DNA of 64,000 nt from Metaphire vulgaris (Eukaryota > Annelida > Clitellata > Crassiclitellata > Megascolecidae), in assembly GCA_018105865.1 (NCBI GenBank), contig CM030852.1, positions 11,518,245 through 11,582,244 on the forward strand, in the 5' to 3' direction. A program made the translations under genes and the position numbers. The notes under the pieces were generated by a model, which was not told the DNA's origin, did not search any database, and saw only the letters and a program-made list of their open reading frames with translations. Shown piece by piece: positions 43,094 to 54,745 of this stretch (position 1 is its first letter; every line of letters starts with the position of its first letter).

Positions 43094-43280
43094 CAGTGGC
43101 GGCTCTAGGATTTGGCAAGTGGGAGGCCGTTGGGGTGGCAACTTCTAATCATGGAGGCAACCATTTGTTGTTTAATGTATGTAGCATTAAGTATAGGTCC
43201 CAACTTGGGGGTACTGGGGGGCCAGACACTCAATAGGGGGGCACGGGCCCTCCCTAGCCCTCCCGGTGGAGCCGCCACTG
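43094..43280. mobile_element. hAT-type MITE (CAGTGGCGGCTCT ends) in gene 2 intron
   Basis: Same family as 12398-12576. Inserted in a LINE 3' tail: the tail text CTTATCCCTCTTA before it continues as ACTTAGATTGCTTCCCCGCT after it, and the uninterrupted equivalent is at 32665-32690. Confidence 0.8.
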
Positions 43281-43420
43281 CCACTTAGATTGCTTCCCCG
43301 CTGTTCCGACTCATCTTTCCCGCTTGACCTCACTCTAATGCGATTCGGATTTGATGCGCCATCGGCTGATGCCCTGGGCATTATGATAGTGGCGCCATAG
43401 AAGTTGATTGATGTCGTCGG
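43281..43420 (+). repeat. LINE 3' tail
   Basis: Contains GCGCCATCGGCTGATGCCCT, GGGCATTATGATAGTGGCG and CATAGAAGTTGATTGATG, matching 32690-32815. From 43745 to 43920 follows a C-rich block of CTACATCCCCC units; the rest of the intron shows nothing recognised. Confidence 0.7.
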
Positions 43421-44220
43421 GGCTTCTTAACTCTTGAGTAAAGCACACTGCTTTTGGCCGGTGGTCCGCAGTAACGCTACAAAAGTGAAGCCTTACTGTA
43501 ACTCATTGCTTTTCCTGTTAACGCGCTGCTTGTGCTTAAATAAATAACTTTTCTTCGCTACTGATTGTGGCACTTCTGTAAAATTTGTAATTTACATAAT
43601 TTGGTCCATCGTGTACTGTAACTTATCGACAGCCACGCTTTATTACTTTGAACAATCCATACGGTCTAACCTGTGTTCGTCATCGGTCACAGGCGTATAG
43701 CTACAACTTTCTACTAACTGGCCCATTATATGAGCTCATCATCTTGTATTCGGCCGAAGACCATGGCGCGATTTGCGGGGGAGAAAGTGGGAATCTTCCC
43801 CCCCACTGCCTAACTGCATCCCCCCTACTGCTACATCCCCCACCACTACATCCCCCACTGCTACAGTTTCCAACAACTACATCCCCTCAAGCTCGACATA
43901 TCCCCCCACTGCTCCAGGTCACAAATCGTACCCTGCCGAAGACTATATTAAAGACAACGCTTTCTAGTGTTTCTCAAAATTAATATAGTAACTTAATACT
44001 CAACAGGTTTTAAAAGACTTTCATAACGATCATTTCCTTCTAATTTTAAATGATATAGATAACCTATCGACTTTTCTAGATCTACATAAGGGCGGGTTTT
44101 GTGTATTTAATGTGGGGAAAAGACGGATGTCAATAGCGCATTGTTCGGTTTTGCAGAGGTACGTGACATTGTAAAACGCCAGGTGATATTTCTAATCGAA
44201 TTCCGCATGACTTTTTTTAG

Positions 44221-44576
44221 TTCTTGGAAGATTTTGGTGCCGCGTTGAAAATGGAGTGAATATTGAAAGCCAAGATTTAGTGAGCAAGCTTAACGATCCA
44301 AGGAATGCTGCTGATTCCGACATCCAGTTGGAGCTTCATCGCATTGGATTCGTGTTGGCGGAACCTCAGGCATCAGACTTTGTCCTCTATTTCCACTTTC
44401 AATCGACAGACAACGTCAAGCTTATGGAAAGAAGACTCAGAAATGGAGCTTTGAAAACTCTCGTTGGGAATGATTTGAAGAAGCTGTTAAATCGAGAGCA
44501 GATGCCAATTTCTGTGTCTGTAAACTGGTTTCCCGGTGACTATGAGAGATGTGTTAAAGGTTTCAACCATAACTGA
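44221..44576 (+). CDS. cGLR gene 2, exon 2 (C-terminal domain)
   Basis: Acceptor CTTTTTTTAG|TTCTTGGAAG gives VLGRFWCRVENG, then SQDLVSKLND, LHRIGFVLAEPQASD, FVLYFHFQSTDNVKLMERRL, NGALKTLVG and ISVSVNWFPGDYERCVKGFN before TGA. Same 356-nt length and phase as genes 1 and 4. Same proposed TRADD-N-like alpha/beta domain as described for gene 1. Confidence 0.85.
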
Positions 44577-44904
44577 TATCCTCAGCTAAGCTGTTTTGCT
44601 TATTTTACGCTTGTTTGACTTTTACTTCTAATATATTTTCAATTTATTCAGGTTTTCTCATTGTCTTTCAGTTGTGCCCACTAGGGAATAGGCCTACACG
44701 CCGATTTGCTAGCGCCATGCCACCACAGTATCAGATTCACGCTGTTTTTGGTGAATATATTGCATTATACATGTAACATCATCGTTAGTTATGTGTATTT
44801 TATATACATACGTGTATGTACTCTATATTTACTAATTAGCTACATGCATAGGTTTATGCTCAAAACCAAAATCGTGTATTGTTGCTTGAATCGGTAATGC
44901 CGTC

Positions 44905-45240
44905 TCAGTATCTTTCTGCCCGGAATATCTTTCGGCGTTGATACGCAGGCCGATGATGACAGACGGTCGCAAACAGCTTCGTTCTAGCAAACGATCTCAC
45001 CTCTACGTCCCCTCTCCGTCCAAGACCGTGAAGCTTGAAGAAAGATCCGTGACTCGGGGCAATCCTCTCATTTGGAACGCACTTCCAGCTTCTGTGACCA
45101 CAACAACCAACTTCGAGTCGTTCTTATCGAACCTTAAAACTCATTTATTTCGTATATCGTATGACTGTCTTTTGTAAAACTCTCTTGCCTTTGGCCTTGG
45201 CCATGCTATAGCGCTACATAAATTGTCAGGTAGAATAGAA
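44905..45240 (+). mobile_element. LINE reverse transcriptase C-terminus
   Basis: Reads QLRSSKRSHLYVPSPSKTVK, LEERSVTRGNPLIWNALP and SFLSNLKTHLF, the usual R-S-F-x-x-x-x-P-x-x-W-N-x-L-P tail of CR1/L2-type ORF2, followed by CATGCTATAGCGCTACATAA. Same family as 47215-47835. Confidence 0.82.
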
Positions 45241-45296
45241 TATCAGCTTCACGTTGGTTTTCTGATGAAGATATAGTATTATAATATCTTCGTTGG

Positions 45297-45676
45297 CAGT
45301 GGCGGTTCCAAGAACTCTTGGTAGGGGAAGGGGGATGCAATGAATTTCTAGGAAGAACCAGCCAATTGCCAATGGAATTATATGTAAACGGTTTAGAAGA
45401 AATCTGTAGATTCGATTTATAAAATAAGGTGTTCATAATGGACAATGTAGGCCTATAAAAGCCATTTTAGTCTGGTTGTACAAAGTCATAGTGCAAGATC
45501 TAGTTTTCTATTGCTGAAAGCGAATATGTCGATGACATTGCCTATGGATATGTCCATATCTTTGTGGATATACATTGAGGCTAATCCGTTTAGACGATCA
45601 TCTTCCATTGAAGATGCATTTTTGGTGGGCCGGTGGGGGATGCATCCCAGTCATCCCCAACGTGAAACCGCCCCTG
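45297..45676. mobile_element. hAT-type element with 8-bp TSD
   Basis: Ends CAGTGGCGGTTCCAAGA and ACGTGAAACCGCCCCTG, flanked by TTCGTTGG (45289-45296) and CTCGTTGG (45677-45684), one mismatch. No transposase frame. Confidence 0.8.
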
Positions 45677-45911
45677 CTCGTTGGTCATAGGTGTATATTT
45701 ATTAAACATATATTTTTATATAGTCCTATTATATATGATCTAAACAGAAATCGTGTAATCTGGCTTTTATCGTTAACCTGAGATCCGGCTCAATTTGATC
45801 ACTGCAGACATGGGCATGAATTTGGTCCACTCATATTCTACTGTTGTTGGATTGAGGACTTTAACCGCATGTAGAGATGAACTATAGAAAGTTCGTTCGT
45901 CAGAATATTGA

Positions 45912-46025
45912 CCCTAAGTGAGTAAGTAAAATCTCGAAAATTATATAGCGCTTTTAGAAATAGTACAGTATTGGATGCTTATTCTTATGCGCTTAATCTT
46001 TCTTGAGATGGCTATAGACAAGATG
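45912..46025 (-). repeat. LINE/SINE 3' tail, split by insertion
   Basis: Reverse of the (TTAC)n tail: AGTAAGTAAAATCTCGAAAA, TTATATAGCGCTTTTAG, then CTTATTCTTATGCGC. It continues after the 46026-46488 insertion with GTCGGCCGGGCAAAGGTCAG. Confidence 0.7.
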
Positions 46026-46488
46026 CAGGCTTGTCCCGTCCCATGGGAATTCCATGGGATTTGTCCCATGGGATGGGATGGGATAGCACTGTTCTGTCCC
46101 ATCACATGGGACTCATGAGACAGAGCTACTCTTAATTTTTTATCTATTTTTTACCTTTTTGAATCTTTTTACCCTTCTTTTTTCGTCATATAATATTCAT
46201 AATATTTGCATCTGTATTTTGTGGTGGGGCATACAAGTTAAGTACAGTGTAGTTAAATATTCTGTCGTTTTACATGTATCTTTGTACATGTAATCCTATT
46301 TAGTAGCTGTTAAACCTAAACTTTCATAAATTTCATAATTCATAGTTTCATTTGAACGCACAATATTAATTTCACATTAATATTATAATGGGGATCCCAT
46401 GGGACAATTGGATGGGATGGGACAGGCATGAATTGCCATGGGATGGGATGGGAATGGGACAGAAAAATCTGTCCCATGGACAAGCCTG
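46026..46488. mobile_element. hAT-like element with CCCATGGGA subterminal repeats
   Basis: Ends CAGGCTTGTCCCGTCCC and (reverse) CAGGCTTGTCCATGGGAC. GTCCCATGGGATGGGATGGG repeats lie at both ends. It interrupts a minus-strand LINE/SINE tail; a clean duplication is not evident. Confidence 0.7.
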
Positions 46489-46736
46489 GCACTAAGATGG
46501 GTTGTCGGCCGGGCAAAGGTCAGTGTATCCATGAGGTGGCGGGTCGGGCTGCTATACTGTAGCTATGGAGGAGATGACTTTTGGAATAATAAGGGTTTAA
46601 GTTTAGACCCTAAGCTTACAGCCTGCTATATTTACACTATTCAGGAATCAGGATGTTTTATTTACACTATTCGGAAATCAGGATGTTTTATCTCAGCTAT
46701 TATTCAACACATGAGAAGAGATCCTACCAAGCTACT

Positions 46737-46739
46737 ACA

Positions 46740-46835
<96 letters not shown>

Positions 46836-46863
46836 CAGCAGCAGCAGCAGCAGCAGCAGCAGT
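46737..46863. repeat. (AGT)n(AGC)n microsatellite
   Basis: About 31 AGT units then about 10 AGC units. Serine and tyrosine frames over it are artefacts. 46965-47165 holds a copy of the dispersed repeat seen at 36415. Confidence 0.97.
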
Positions 46864-47214
46864 TATTCTTACTACTATTACTATTACAATAGACTATACA
46901 ATAAGGGCTTTGACATCTCTTGTTCGGCATGTCCGATAGGAATAAACAGGCTTGGCTAAAGCGAAGTCTGAACACGAAGAGGTTATAGAACTGACATCGA
47001 AACTAAGAGGCAAAATTCCAAATATCGCGCAACAAGCGCTCTGGGAAACCCAATCACAGCTAAGCTCTTGCATCAGCAGCTCTCGTGATGAGGGGTATTG
47101 AAGTCTACGAAGAGGCATTACTGCAGTGATGGAGAGATCAACTTTCGCCGTAACTCAGAGTCCGTCTGCATATTAATTGACAGGGCAGAGCATTCTATTC
47201 TATTCTACATGACG

Positions 47215-47835
47215 ATTTATATAGCGCAGTAGCATAGCGAGGGCCAAAGTCAAGAGCGCTTTACATGGAACAATCGTACGATGAGTTGAAACGATGCGTT
47301 TTAAGTTTGGTGGCGAATGAACCGAAGGAAGTGTCTGCGATCACTGAGTCGGGCAGCGAATTCCATAGGAGGGGGTTGCCTCGTGTGACGGACCTCTCTC
47401 CGAACTTTGCGGTCTTTGACGGAGGAGGGACGTAAAGTAGAGACCGCGTACTGGATCTCAGCTGGAGTTGTCGGTCGGCGATCGTCCGTCTACGCACCAA
47501 GGTTGATAGATACTCCGGGCAGGTAGGGTCGTGTAGGGCCCGGAAGGTCAGCCAACACCGTTTGAAGACGATTCGCTCCGGGATTCGAAGCCAGTGGAGC
47601 TGGTCCCTTAGTAGTGGTGTCACGTGGTCGTGCCACCTGACTCCGAAGATCAGCCGGACAGATGCATTAACGACTGACTGCAGACGGGCCAGCTGGTAGT
47701 CGGGGAGACCCAGGTGGATGCTATTGCAGTAGTCCGTTCGCGATAGGACGAGAGAGCGTACGAGGAGTATCGCAGCCGCAGTCGGTATATAGCGGCGGAT
47801 CTCCCTGATCTTCCGTAGTTGATTAAAGCACGCCC
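47215..47835 (-). mobile_element. CR1/L2-like LINE ORF2 C-terminal third, open frame
   Basis: The minus strand is open for about 190 codons down to a stop at 47261: FNQLRKIREIRRYIPTAAAI, DYCNSIHLGLPDYQLARLQS, HWLRIPERIVFKRCWL, CPEYLSTLV, ERSVTRGNPLLWNSLPDS, TKLKTHRF. It is the post-catalytic region of a non-LTR reverse transcriptase, followed by a short GCGCTATATAAATCG tail. The undamaged frame suggests recent insertion; 5'-truncated. Confidence 0.88.
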
Positions 47836-48065
47836 GAGTTACGTTGCTACGCCTTTTGCGTAGTTAACGGCGGCCGCAGTCGGGTAGGCATAAATGATAT
47901 CGCACATAAGATATTACGGCTCAAAATATCCCGCGCACAGAATACATGTATCTTGATCATGACATCGCGACTGTGTTTTATCCAGACTCCAGGCCTTTGG
48001 GGGGAGGGTTTGACCTGGCTGGAGGGGAAGAGGTACACTCCATTGGCTCAGCGCCCGTACGGAGA

Positions 48066-48290
48066 ACCGAAGGGTTAGCGCCTTCCGTTTTACATAGCAA
48101 CGGCTGAATGAGGGCGGATTGTCGGCCTATCTCTCGCCGCCTTTCCTTCCACCGAGTTAATAGTTAACACCGATGTACTCATTCACAGCCGAGTCGACTG
48201 GGGGCGCTTGGGACAGAAACAACCGAAAAGTTTCTGCCATCGCCGGGAGTTGAACCGCGGACCTCAAGTTTGGCAGATACAGTTCAACGC
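48066..48290 (-). mobile_element. tRNA-derived SINE, family B
   Basis: The reverse complement carries CGCGGTTCAACTCCCGGCGA (B box), GCAGAAACTTTTCGGTTGTT and TAACTCGGTGGAAGGAAAG. Matches 39185 and 50106. Confidence 0.75.
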
Positions 48291-48531
48291 AAAAATGTAT
48301 GTCAGTGCTGGGATTTGGGAGGGGAGATTTTGAAGTTTTTTGAAAGAAAATCTCCCCCTAACAGGCTTGACTAAAACAGTGCATCGCGATGTCCGTAGGC
48401 CCAAGCAGGGGCGTAAATGACGGGGGATTGTGGGTGAAGGTCTCACCCAATAATTATTAGTGAAGGCGGCATATAGTATCATTTATCCTTCCCATGTGTT
48501 GTTGACTAAAGTTCAATGAGGTAGTTCACAG

Positions 48532-48732
48532 TACAGTGGATCCCACTTAATCGCATACCGCTTAATTAATTAATTGCATAACCCGCGTAATCGCATAACA
48601 ACATAAAAACCCGAACCAATATTTGTGCATACAATTAATTATCAGACGGGACGTCGGGCTATTCGCATAGCCCAGTTAATCGCATAAGCAAGGCTTGCTC
48701 GGTACCTATGCAATTAAGCGGGCTTCACTGTA
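48532..48732. mobile_element. Tigger/pogo-type MITE, about 200 bp
   Basis: TA-CAGTGGATCCCACTTAATCG ... GCAATTAAGCGGGCTTCACTG-TA. The ends pair as inverted repeats with a TA target. Confidence 0.75.
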
Positions 48733-48912
48733 CTACAGTAAGAGTGGGCCATACTGCAAGTTAGTCGCACTATCGTTTTGCTTTCGCATTGGTAATTACG
48801 CAGGCATCAAGATGTTTGTGTTATGTGGTCGAAGTCATAAACTTTGGTCGAAATTGACCTTATTCATTGCCATCGAGTTAAAACGATTATTTAGTGAAGT
48901 TTTATAACTAAT

Positions 48913-49210
48913 ATTATGGGCGGGGAAGTTAGCAGAGTGGTAAAAACGTTGGACGATGGATCAGACGGCCGCGGGTTCAACTCCCGCAGGAGCCCTAGGG
49001 TCGACTCGGCCTTCTTTCGTCAGATGGCGATGGCAAATGAGTAGCGGATTAATCCACGGAGTGAACAGGCGCGTTGCATGAGAACACTGGCCCCCGAATC
49101 ATGTAACTTGCACCAGTCGCCTGGCTGAGGGCCTTGGTAACGGAGATCAGCGCGCCCTATGATCTTTGAGGTTAGCATTGAGTGCTCGGGAAGGACTTTA
49201 CTTTTTACTT
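48913..49210 (+). mobile_element. tRNA-derived SINE, family A
   Basis: A box TTAGCAGAGTGGTAAAAAC, B box GCGGGTTCAACTCCCGC, body GGATTAATCCACGGAGTGAA and GCGTTGCATGAGAACACTGG, tail CTTTACTTTTTACTTT. Nearly full length. Confidence 0.82.
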
Positions 49211-49389
49211 TTTTACTTTATATTTTGTGTGCGACGTAGGCCTAATAATGACGTAAACCCCGCGGTCATGTGCGATCTTTTACAGTCTGCGAGGAATGGC
49301 GTTCGCTATGAAAGACAACAGCCTGAACAAGGTTTAGGTAGCCTAAGTTTATGCTAAACTAGGTCGCCGTGTACGGAGGTGCTAAAGTC

Positions 49390-50050
49390 AAGCCGAGTTA
49401 GGTGATCGAGAAGGATGTTGGCCATTGAGGATGTTCCGGTATGATATAACGGACACACAGTTAGACCTATACTGCATGGCTTGAAAATCCTGTACTATAG
49501 CCGGAGATCACATTTATAGCTGTACATGTCTCGGGACCATAGAACAAGCTAGGAAGAGGGTAAGCTTATGCTGAACTCTATATACCCTTGGCTGTATAGT
49601 TTAGACGATGGGTGCACAGCCGCTATACTGTAGACCAAGGACAACATTGAACATTTTCAGAGTACTCGAGGGCCACAATCTCGAAATGAATGTTCTATAA
49701 TTTATAGCATATTCTTAAAAATCTGCAACTGAAACAAAATTAACTTTAATAAATGTTGCAATGAACTACTGCTTGACACAAAGACCTTTACTAGTACTAC
49801 CAGCCGTATCCCAATTGATATGGATAGCCCAGTCTATCGATATGTACTTTATATTATAAAATTGCTGTTCTCGGACCAGTCTTCTCTGTTGTTTTAATTT
49901 GTCCCGAGGGCCGGGCAGAACACTTTGCGTGCCGGGTCCGGCCCGCGGGATGTGCATCCCTGGTCTAGACGCTGTAGTGGTCGCATGGGGAAAGCCGCTG
50001 GACCAATCTAGCTGTTGATATAAGAGGCTAATCTTTCGTTAAAGCTCTGT
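49390..50050 (-). mobile_element. LINE-like repeat R1, copy upstream of gene 3
   Basis: Shares AGGGCCACAATCTCGAAATG, CCCAATTGATATGGATAGCC and TTGCTGTTCTCGGACCAGTC with the 36880-37682 copy, in the same order, then continues with GTGGTCGCATGGGGAAAG as at 39030. This copy lacks both the MITE and the hAT element found in the other. Confidence 0.75.
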
Positions 50051-50105
50051 ATGCTTGCTGCTCAAGTAAAGAACTGTACATGAATTATGGAGTTGTTCTT
50101 ATTCG

Positions 50106-50370
50106 TTAAGGGTGCACGGTGGGGCAGTGGTTAGTGCTCTGGTCTGCCAATCTTGAGGTTCGTGGTTCAAGTCTCGACCGCGGCAGAAACTTTTCGGTTG
50201 CTTCTGCCCCAAAGCGATCTCCCATTCGATTCAGGTGTGAATTGGGTGTTACTTGGTCGAAGGAAACGCGGAGAGGAATAGGCTGTTTAGCCTCAATCAG
50301 CCGTTGCCATGTAAAACTGAGGGCGCTGACCATTCCGTTCTCCGTACGGGAGCTGAGCACACAGATCCCT
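50106..50370 (+). mobile_element. tRNA-derived SINE, family B
   Basis: A box GGGGCAGTGGTTAGTGC, B box GTGGTTCAAGTCTCGACC, body GGCAGAAACTTTTCGGTTGC. Orthologous in position to 39185. Confidence 0.8.
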
Positions 50371-50879
50371 TCTTATTAATTACATAACTCAGATTTTGCA
50401 ATTTCGTCTTTACCAGTATGATGTGAGACCAACACGTAGGCGGTGAGATTTATGAACCCGCCATATAGTACGATGTAATTAACATAATTGAGGTCGTTAG
50501 AACCCTAACCTGGCAATTTAATCACATGACAATTAGTTATTCTTGCCATGATCCAATTTATGGACCTTCAGGATAGGCAGTGGCAAATAAATGTAATCCA
50601 TCCACGCATAGAACAGGCAAATTTATGATACGGTCATGTGGTTGGACGATTAGAAAATAAAAAGATATTTCCAGTTGCTTTTAAATAGGATCGAATCACA
50701 ACTGCTGATTAGTTGCAATACCAAAAAATAAATACATAAACTATAGAGTTGCAGAAGGAATTCGTCCAGTAAGAGCAATGAACTATAATAATAATATTTT
50801 TGTTCTTAATATTGATATTAATAACAAGGTTTAAAGTGGTTCAGTAGAGTCTTCCCTGTGTGAAAACCACTGCTGTACC

Positions 50880-51035
50880 CAGTGTTGGAGTTGTGAGTGA
50901 GCTGAAGGGGGGGGGGTTGAGGACTGAAATTCAATGAATGACAGAAACTGCATGTACCCGATATGCGATTTTTGTGAGGGTGGCAAAGTTAGCTGGGGGT
51001 CAATCTCCGAACCTCCCCAGGCAACTCCAACACTG
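50880..51035. mobile_element. CAGTGTTGGAGTTG MITE with 8-bp TSD
   Basis: CAGTGTTGGAGTTGTGAG ... CAACTCCAACACTG, flanked by GCTGTACC (50872-50879) and GCTGCACC (51036-51043), one mismatch. Confidence 0.88.
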
Positions 51036-51045
51036 GCTGCACCTA

Positions 51046-51200
51046 CAGTAGAACTTCATTACAACGTACTTAACGGGTCTGTAAATTTATCACGTGAAAT
51101 TCCAGGCACGTTATAGCTAATACCATCTGTAGATTGCGATACGTTATTACCGAGTATACGATATACCCCATTCCGTTATAACTTATTACGAAACACTACC
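51046..51200. mobile_element. Tigger/pogo-like MITE
   Basis: TA-CAGTAGAACTTCATTACAAC at the left; GTTATAACTTATTACGAAAC at the right. Related to 4362-4757. Right boundary approximate. Confidence 0.5.
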
Positions 51201-51272
51201 GACTATTACCAGAGAAGCCAAACTCAGAATTGAATTTAATTAAGTTAATTTAATTTAAAGAATTTAATTAAG

Positions 51273-51500
51273 TTGGAATTTAATACGTTATCACAACTGC
51301 AATCGATAACCAGGAAGCTGGAAATTAATAAGAAACCGGCAAGTGAAGGATATCTGATTTTTAATGGAAATCTGAAATTTAGGAATGGGGAATATTTGGC
51401 AAAGTTCCAATTGGTGCAATTAAAAACAGTCAACAGCATTCCCTATATTAAATCCTTTGCACCGGAACTAGATGATGTACTCGGTGTTCAAATCTATTAA
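51273..51500 (+). CDS. Small open frame of unknown nature
   Basis: About 75 codons with EINKKPASEGYLIFNGNLKF and FAPELDDVLGVQIY. I do not recognise it. A short AATAAGAAACCG-C-AGTGAAG stretch also occurs near 39795 upstream of gene 2, so it may be part of the conserved flank or an old repeat rather than a gene. Composition is ordinary, and there is no ATG Kozak or splice evidence. Confidence 0.2.
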   Translation: MEFNTLSQLQSITRKLEINKKPASEGYLIFNGNLKFRNGEYLAKFQLVQLKTVNSIPYIKSFAPELDDVLGVQIY

Positions 51501-52084
51501 GGAAGTTGATCAGATGAGCAAAGTTAGCAGAATCATTTCTAGATATGGGAAATTCTGTTGAGCAATCTTCAGTGCCTGTAATTGGTGGGGTGATGTTTGA
51601 TTGCCTATTAAAGTAATTGCCTTTGGAAAGTTTGCAATTAATAGATAATTATTAACGGTAATAGAGAGTAGAGACGTCTCGATTGTCTCCGGTTCTTACC
51701 TCGATCAGCAGAGTTCCACGTACAACGAAAACATCCTCCTTTCGGTATACAGTACAACATAATAGCGCTCTGTCTCTGTCTCTGTCTGTCTGTCTATGTA
51801 TCTGTTTCTCTTTCTCTCTCATTATATTGCAAGCGTATTGTGATGCCGGAAAAATGCTAGAAAATTGCATTGAAACTCTTCGTGCTTAGCGTACAGCTTT
51901 ATTTATGTTTAACGCGGATCTTCGTAGCAGATTCTATAGCGACTATTTAAACCCTGTTGTCGAAATGTACAAGCATACTCTGACGTAGATATCGGGAAAT
52001 AAGGTGTTTGCCGGTCAGTTTTGAATTTCCATTGCTTCTATCATAGTTTTAGGTTGACAGTAAAAGTGAGTAGAATGATAGTTA

Positions 52085-52235
52085 TATTCTGTGTATCATT
52101 TTTCTCAGTTTTTTTGGCATACTAAATCAACTAACAGCAGCCCCCTAGCTGAATCCCCCCTGCTTTTTCAGTTTCCCCTCCGGCTTTGTCAGTTTCCCCC
52201 GGAGTCCAGGAGTCTAGATTAAACACTGATGTTCA
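52085..52235. mobile_element. hAT-type MITE fragment (CAGGGTTTAATCTAG family)
   Basis: Shares GGCATACTAAATCAACTAAC and CAGGAGTCTAGATTAAACAC with 15705-15860. The left end is degraded. Confidence 0.55.
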
Positions 52236-52259
52236 TAGGCCTAATTATTACTAGTGTTA

Positions 52260-52383
52260 TCATCATCAATCATCATCGACGACGCCGCCGTAGTTGTCGT
52301 CACCAAGACCACCACCATCATCATCATCATCATCATCATCATCGTCATCGTCATCATCATCATCATCATCATCATCATCACTG
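52260..52383. repeat. (CAT)n microsatellite
   Basis: ATC/CAT units with GTC variants, 250 bp upstream of gene 3. Confidence 0.95.
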
Positions 52384-52635
52384 TCATTATAATTAACACT
52401 TTTTATTATTACAGTAAGTTATCATAGATCATTTGTTGTAAAATGTTCGGAGGAGTGTGCGTTTTCTCGCTTTCTGAAAGACGTGGCAGCTACAGGCCCT
52501 AGTATTTATATCAAGGAAACAACAAAAACTGCAGCCAATTTTCAATGTCTGTTTATTTCTTAGATATCTTATCTGAAAAGCAACTGATAGTTTGTCTTTC
52601 ATCACTCGATGGACTTTCGTTAATTCTACAGCGAA

Positions 52636-54745
52636 ATGAATTACAGAGATTTTCGTCGCCATTGCCTAGCAAGTCGCCAATCAATAGTGTGTTTGCAGGG
52701 TGGTAGTGCATTCGAGTTACCACTGAAGTTCTTCATAAGCAATCCGACAGATTCTGATCGATTATTTTACGCTGAAGACATCTGCGCAATACCAGAGAAG
52801 CGAAAGCCTCCGAAGAACTTCAAAGGAACGGTGCTTACCATTGAAACCATCAATAACCATTCAGGATTCGCCAGGTTAAAGCGCAATGATTCCATGAAAA
52901 ATTATTTTCTACGACCAAAACTTCTCTGCAGTGACACTAATAACGGTCCTGCGGTTGAGATCGATCATGAATATCGTCTTCCACCAGTGCTTAAAATAGG
53001 ATTACAATTCTTCAGCCGTAAATGGGGCCGTTTGCAAGGAATTAAGACAGACAAGAGTTATTCAGTGTACTGTCCCTATTGGCCACCAGAGGCTCAAGAA
53101 TGGCTGACAAGAAAACGACAAAATGGATGGCCAGACGAAAAACTCATCACACGAGTTAAGAAAGGCGGTTGTCATTTTGTATCAAAACCTCATCAAAACA
53201 ATCTAGAGGACAATACACAATGGAGATTTTCATTTTCGAAAGCAGAATTGATTCTAATACACAGCTGGACACCAACTCAAAAAGAAGTCTACCATATGCT
53301 TCGTCTTGTCAAAAACAAGATAACAAAGAAGTGTGGGGGAAGTGATCAGACACCTTTGCGTACATATCACTTTAAAACGTTAATGCTTTGGGCTTGTGAG
53401 CAGAAACCTCCGGAGTTCTGGAACCAGAATAACATCACGGAATGTGTCCACAAATTACTCAATGAAATGATAATTAGCTTAAAAGATAGACAGTGTCCGA
53501 ACTATTTCATTTCTGAAAACAATATGTTCGATTATTTGGATGATAGAAATGCTTTTGTAAAAGAGATTGAAATTCTTAGAGATTGTTGTAAACGTGAATG
53601 TTCAGACCCAGCAGCCACAAATATTTCAGCTCTTCAATCCAGTTTATGCGTTTCGTTCTCAAACAAGTTAAACGAGATTCTGCTGTTGTTCCTTTGCTCA
53701 AACGTATTTCCTTTGGATGAGAAATTAAATGGAACACTAAGAGACATTCTCTTCAGATGTGAATGCTTCTTACCGGAATTGCATCAGCTTTATAACGCGA
53801 TAGAAGCCGATGTCCGACTCACGTCGATTAATGAAGTGCCAGATAGAAAAACAAGCAAAGATTACGACGTCGTCTGTAAAAGTTACACAGCTGCGTTGAA
53901 GGCTTCTCCCGATGAAACGATGAAGGCTTTAGATTTCAATATTGCCGATCTGTTGGATGGTTCGGGAAAGGAAATGATACAACGAATGGCGTTATGGCCA
54001 CTATACTTTCATCGACAATTAAGTGAGACAAATTCTTGCAATAGATGCGAGCTTAGCACATACGAGGGAGACCTTGAAATCAGTGAGTATGATAGACTGA
54101 CAGAAGAATCGTCAAAAGAAAGGAATGCTGAAAGATTTTCCATGCGGAAATTCATAATACGAAAGATTGCATCGTATTCCATGAAGCAATTCGCCAAAGA
54201 GTCATCTAAGCATATTCCGTCTCTTATGTATTTAATGAGTGCTGCTTATTTTACAAATTTTTACTACAACACGATGAAGGACGATAAGAAAGCATTAAGT
54301 ATCTGTGACGAGATTTACAGATCGTATTCTAAGTTTATGAGACTTCTTACGAATTACATGTCTTCTCAAACAAGTCTGCCAATGCTCATAACGACTGATT
54401 TTTCAACTTTATTTGACGATAACATACGCACCGTGTTGGGTTTCATATTGCTCTGCAAAGCCTCTTCGACGTGCATTTCATCAGAAGATCTGAAGAAGGT
54501 CGTCTTTCCTTTGTCTCCAATTAGATTTATACGCTATATTGAGTATCAGTGCACGCTCAATATAGATGACAATGTTCCAAAAGTTTTCGCTTATACTCCT
54601 GTTGACTATGAACACGAAGTTCACTGTACGAGAGCGACAGTTTGTTTTAGCGAAGTGTTTCTCTCAGCGGCCATGAGATGCAGAGGAGTGAAGATCCTGC
54701 GATTTTCATCTGAACATAACGAATCGTTTACATCGTTTGGTGAAG
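52636..54745 (+). CDS. cGLR gene 3, exon 1 (Mab-21/cGAS-like)
   Basis: Encodes 703 of 822 residues. The core has G23-S24 in GGSAFELPL, D39-S-D41 and D139 in TDKSYSV. The Mab-21 half has WPPEAQEWLTRKRQNGWPDE, GGCHFVSKPHQ, WRFSFSKAEL, YHFKTLMLWACEQKPPEFW and NYFISENNMFDYL. The extension keeps YLMSAAYFTNFYY, LFDDNIRTVLGFILLCK and RFIRYIEYQC. The start ATG follows the sequence CAGCGAA, as in gene 2, and a likely 5'-UTR acceptor TTTATTTCTTAG ends at 52563. Exon 1 ends GGTGAAG|GTTAGC, phase 1. Very close to gene 2 through most of its length; differences gather in residues about 230-530. Likely a working cyclic-nucleotide synthase, but activity and ligand are unknown. Confidence 0.9.

Noticed and set aside
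43648..43983. Proline/threonine-rich frames
   Set aside because: Low-complexity C-rich repeat (CTACATCCCCC units) in the gene 2 intron, also seen near 23050.
46438..46959. Serine/tyrosine-rich frame of 173 codons
   Set aside because: Spans a hAT-like element end and an (AGT)n(AGC)n microsatellite.
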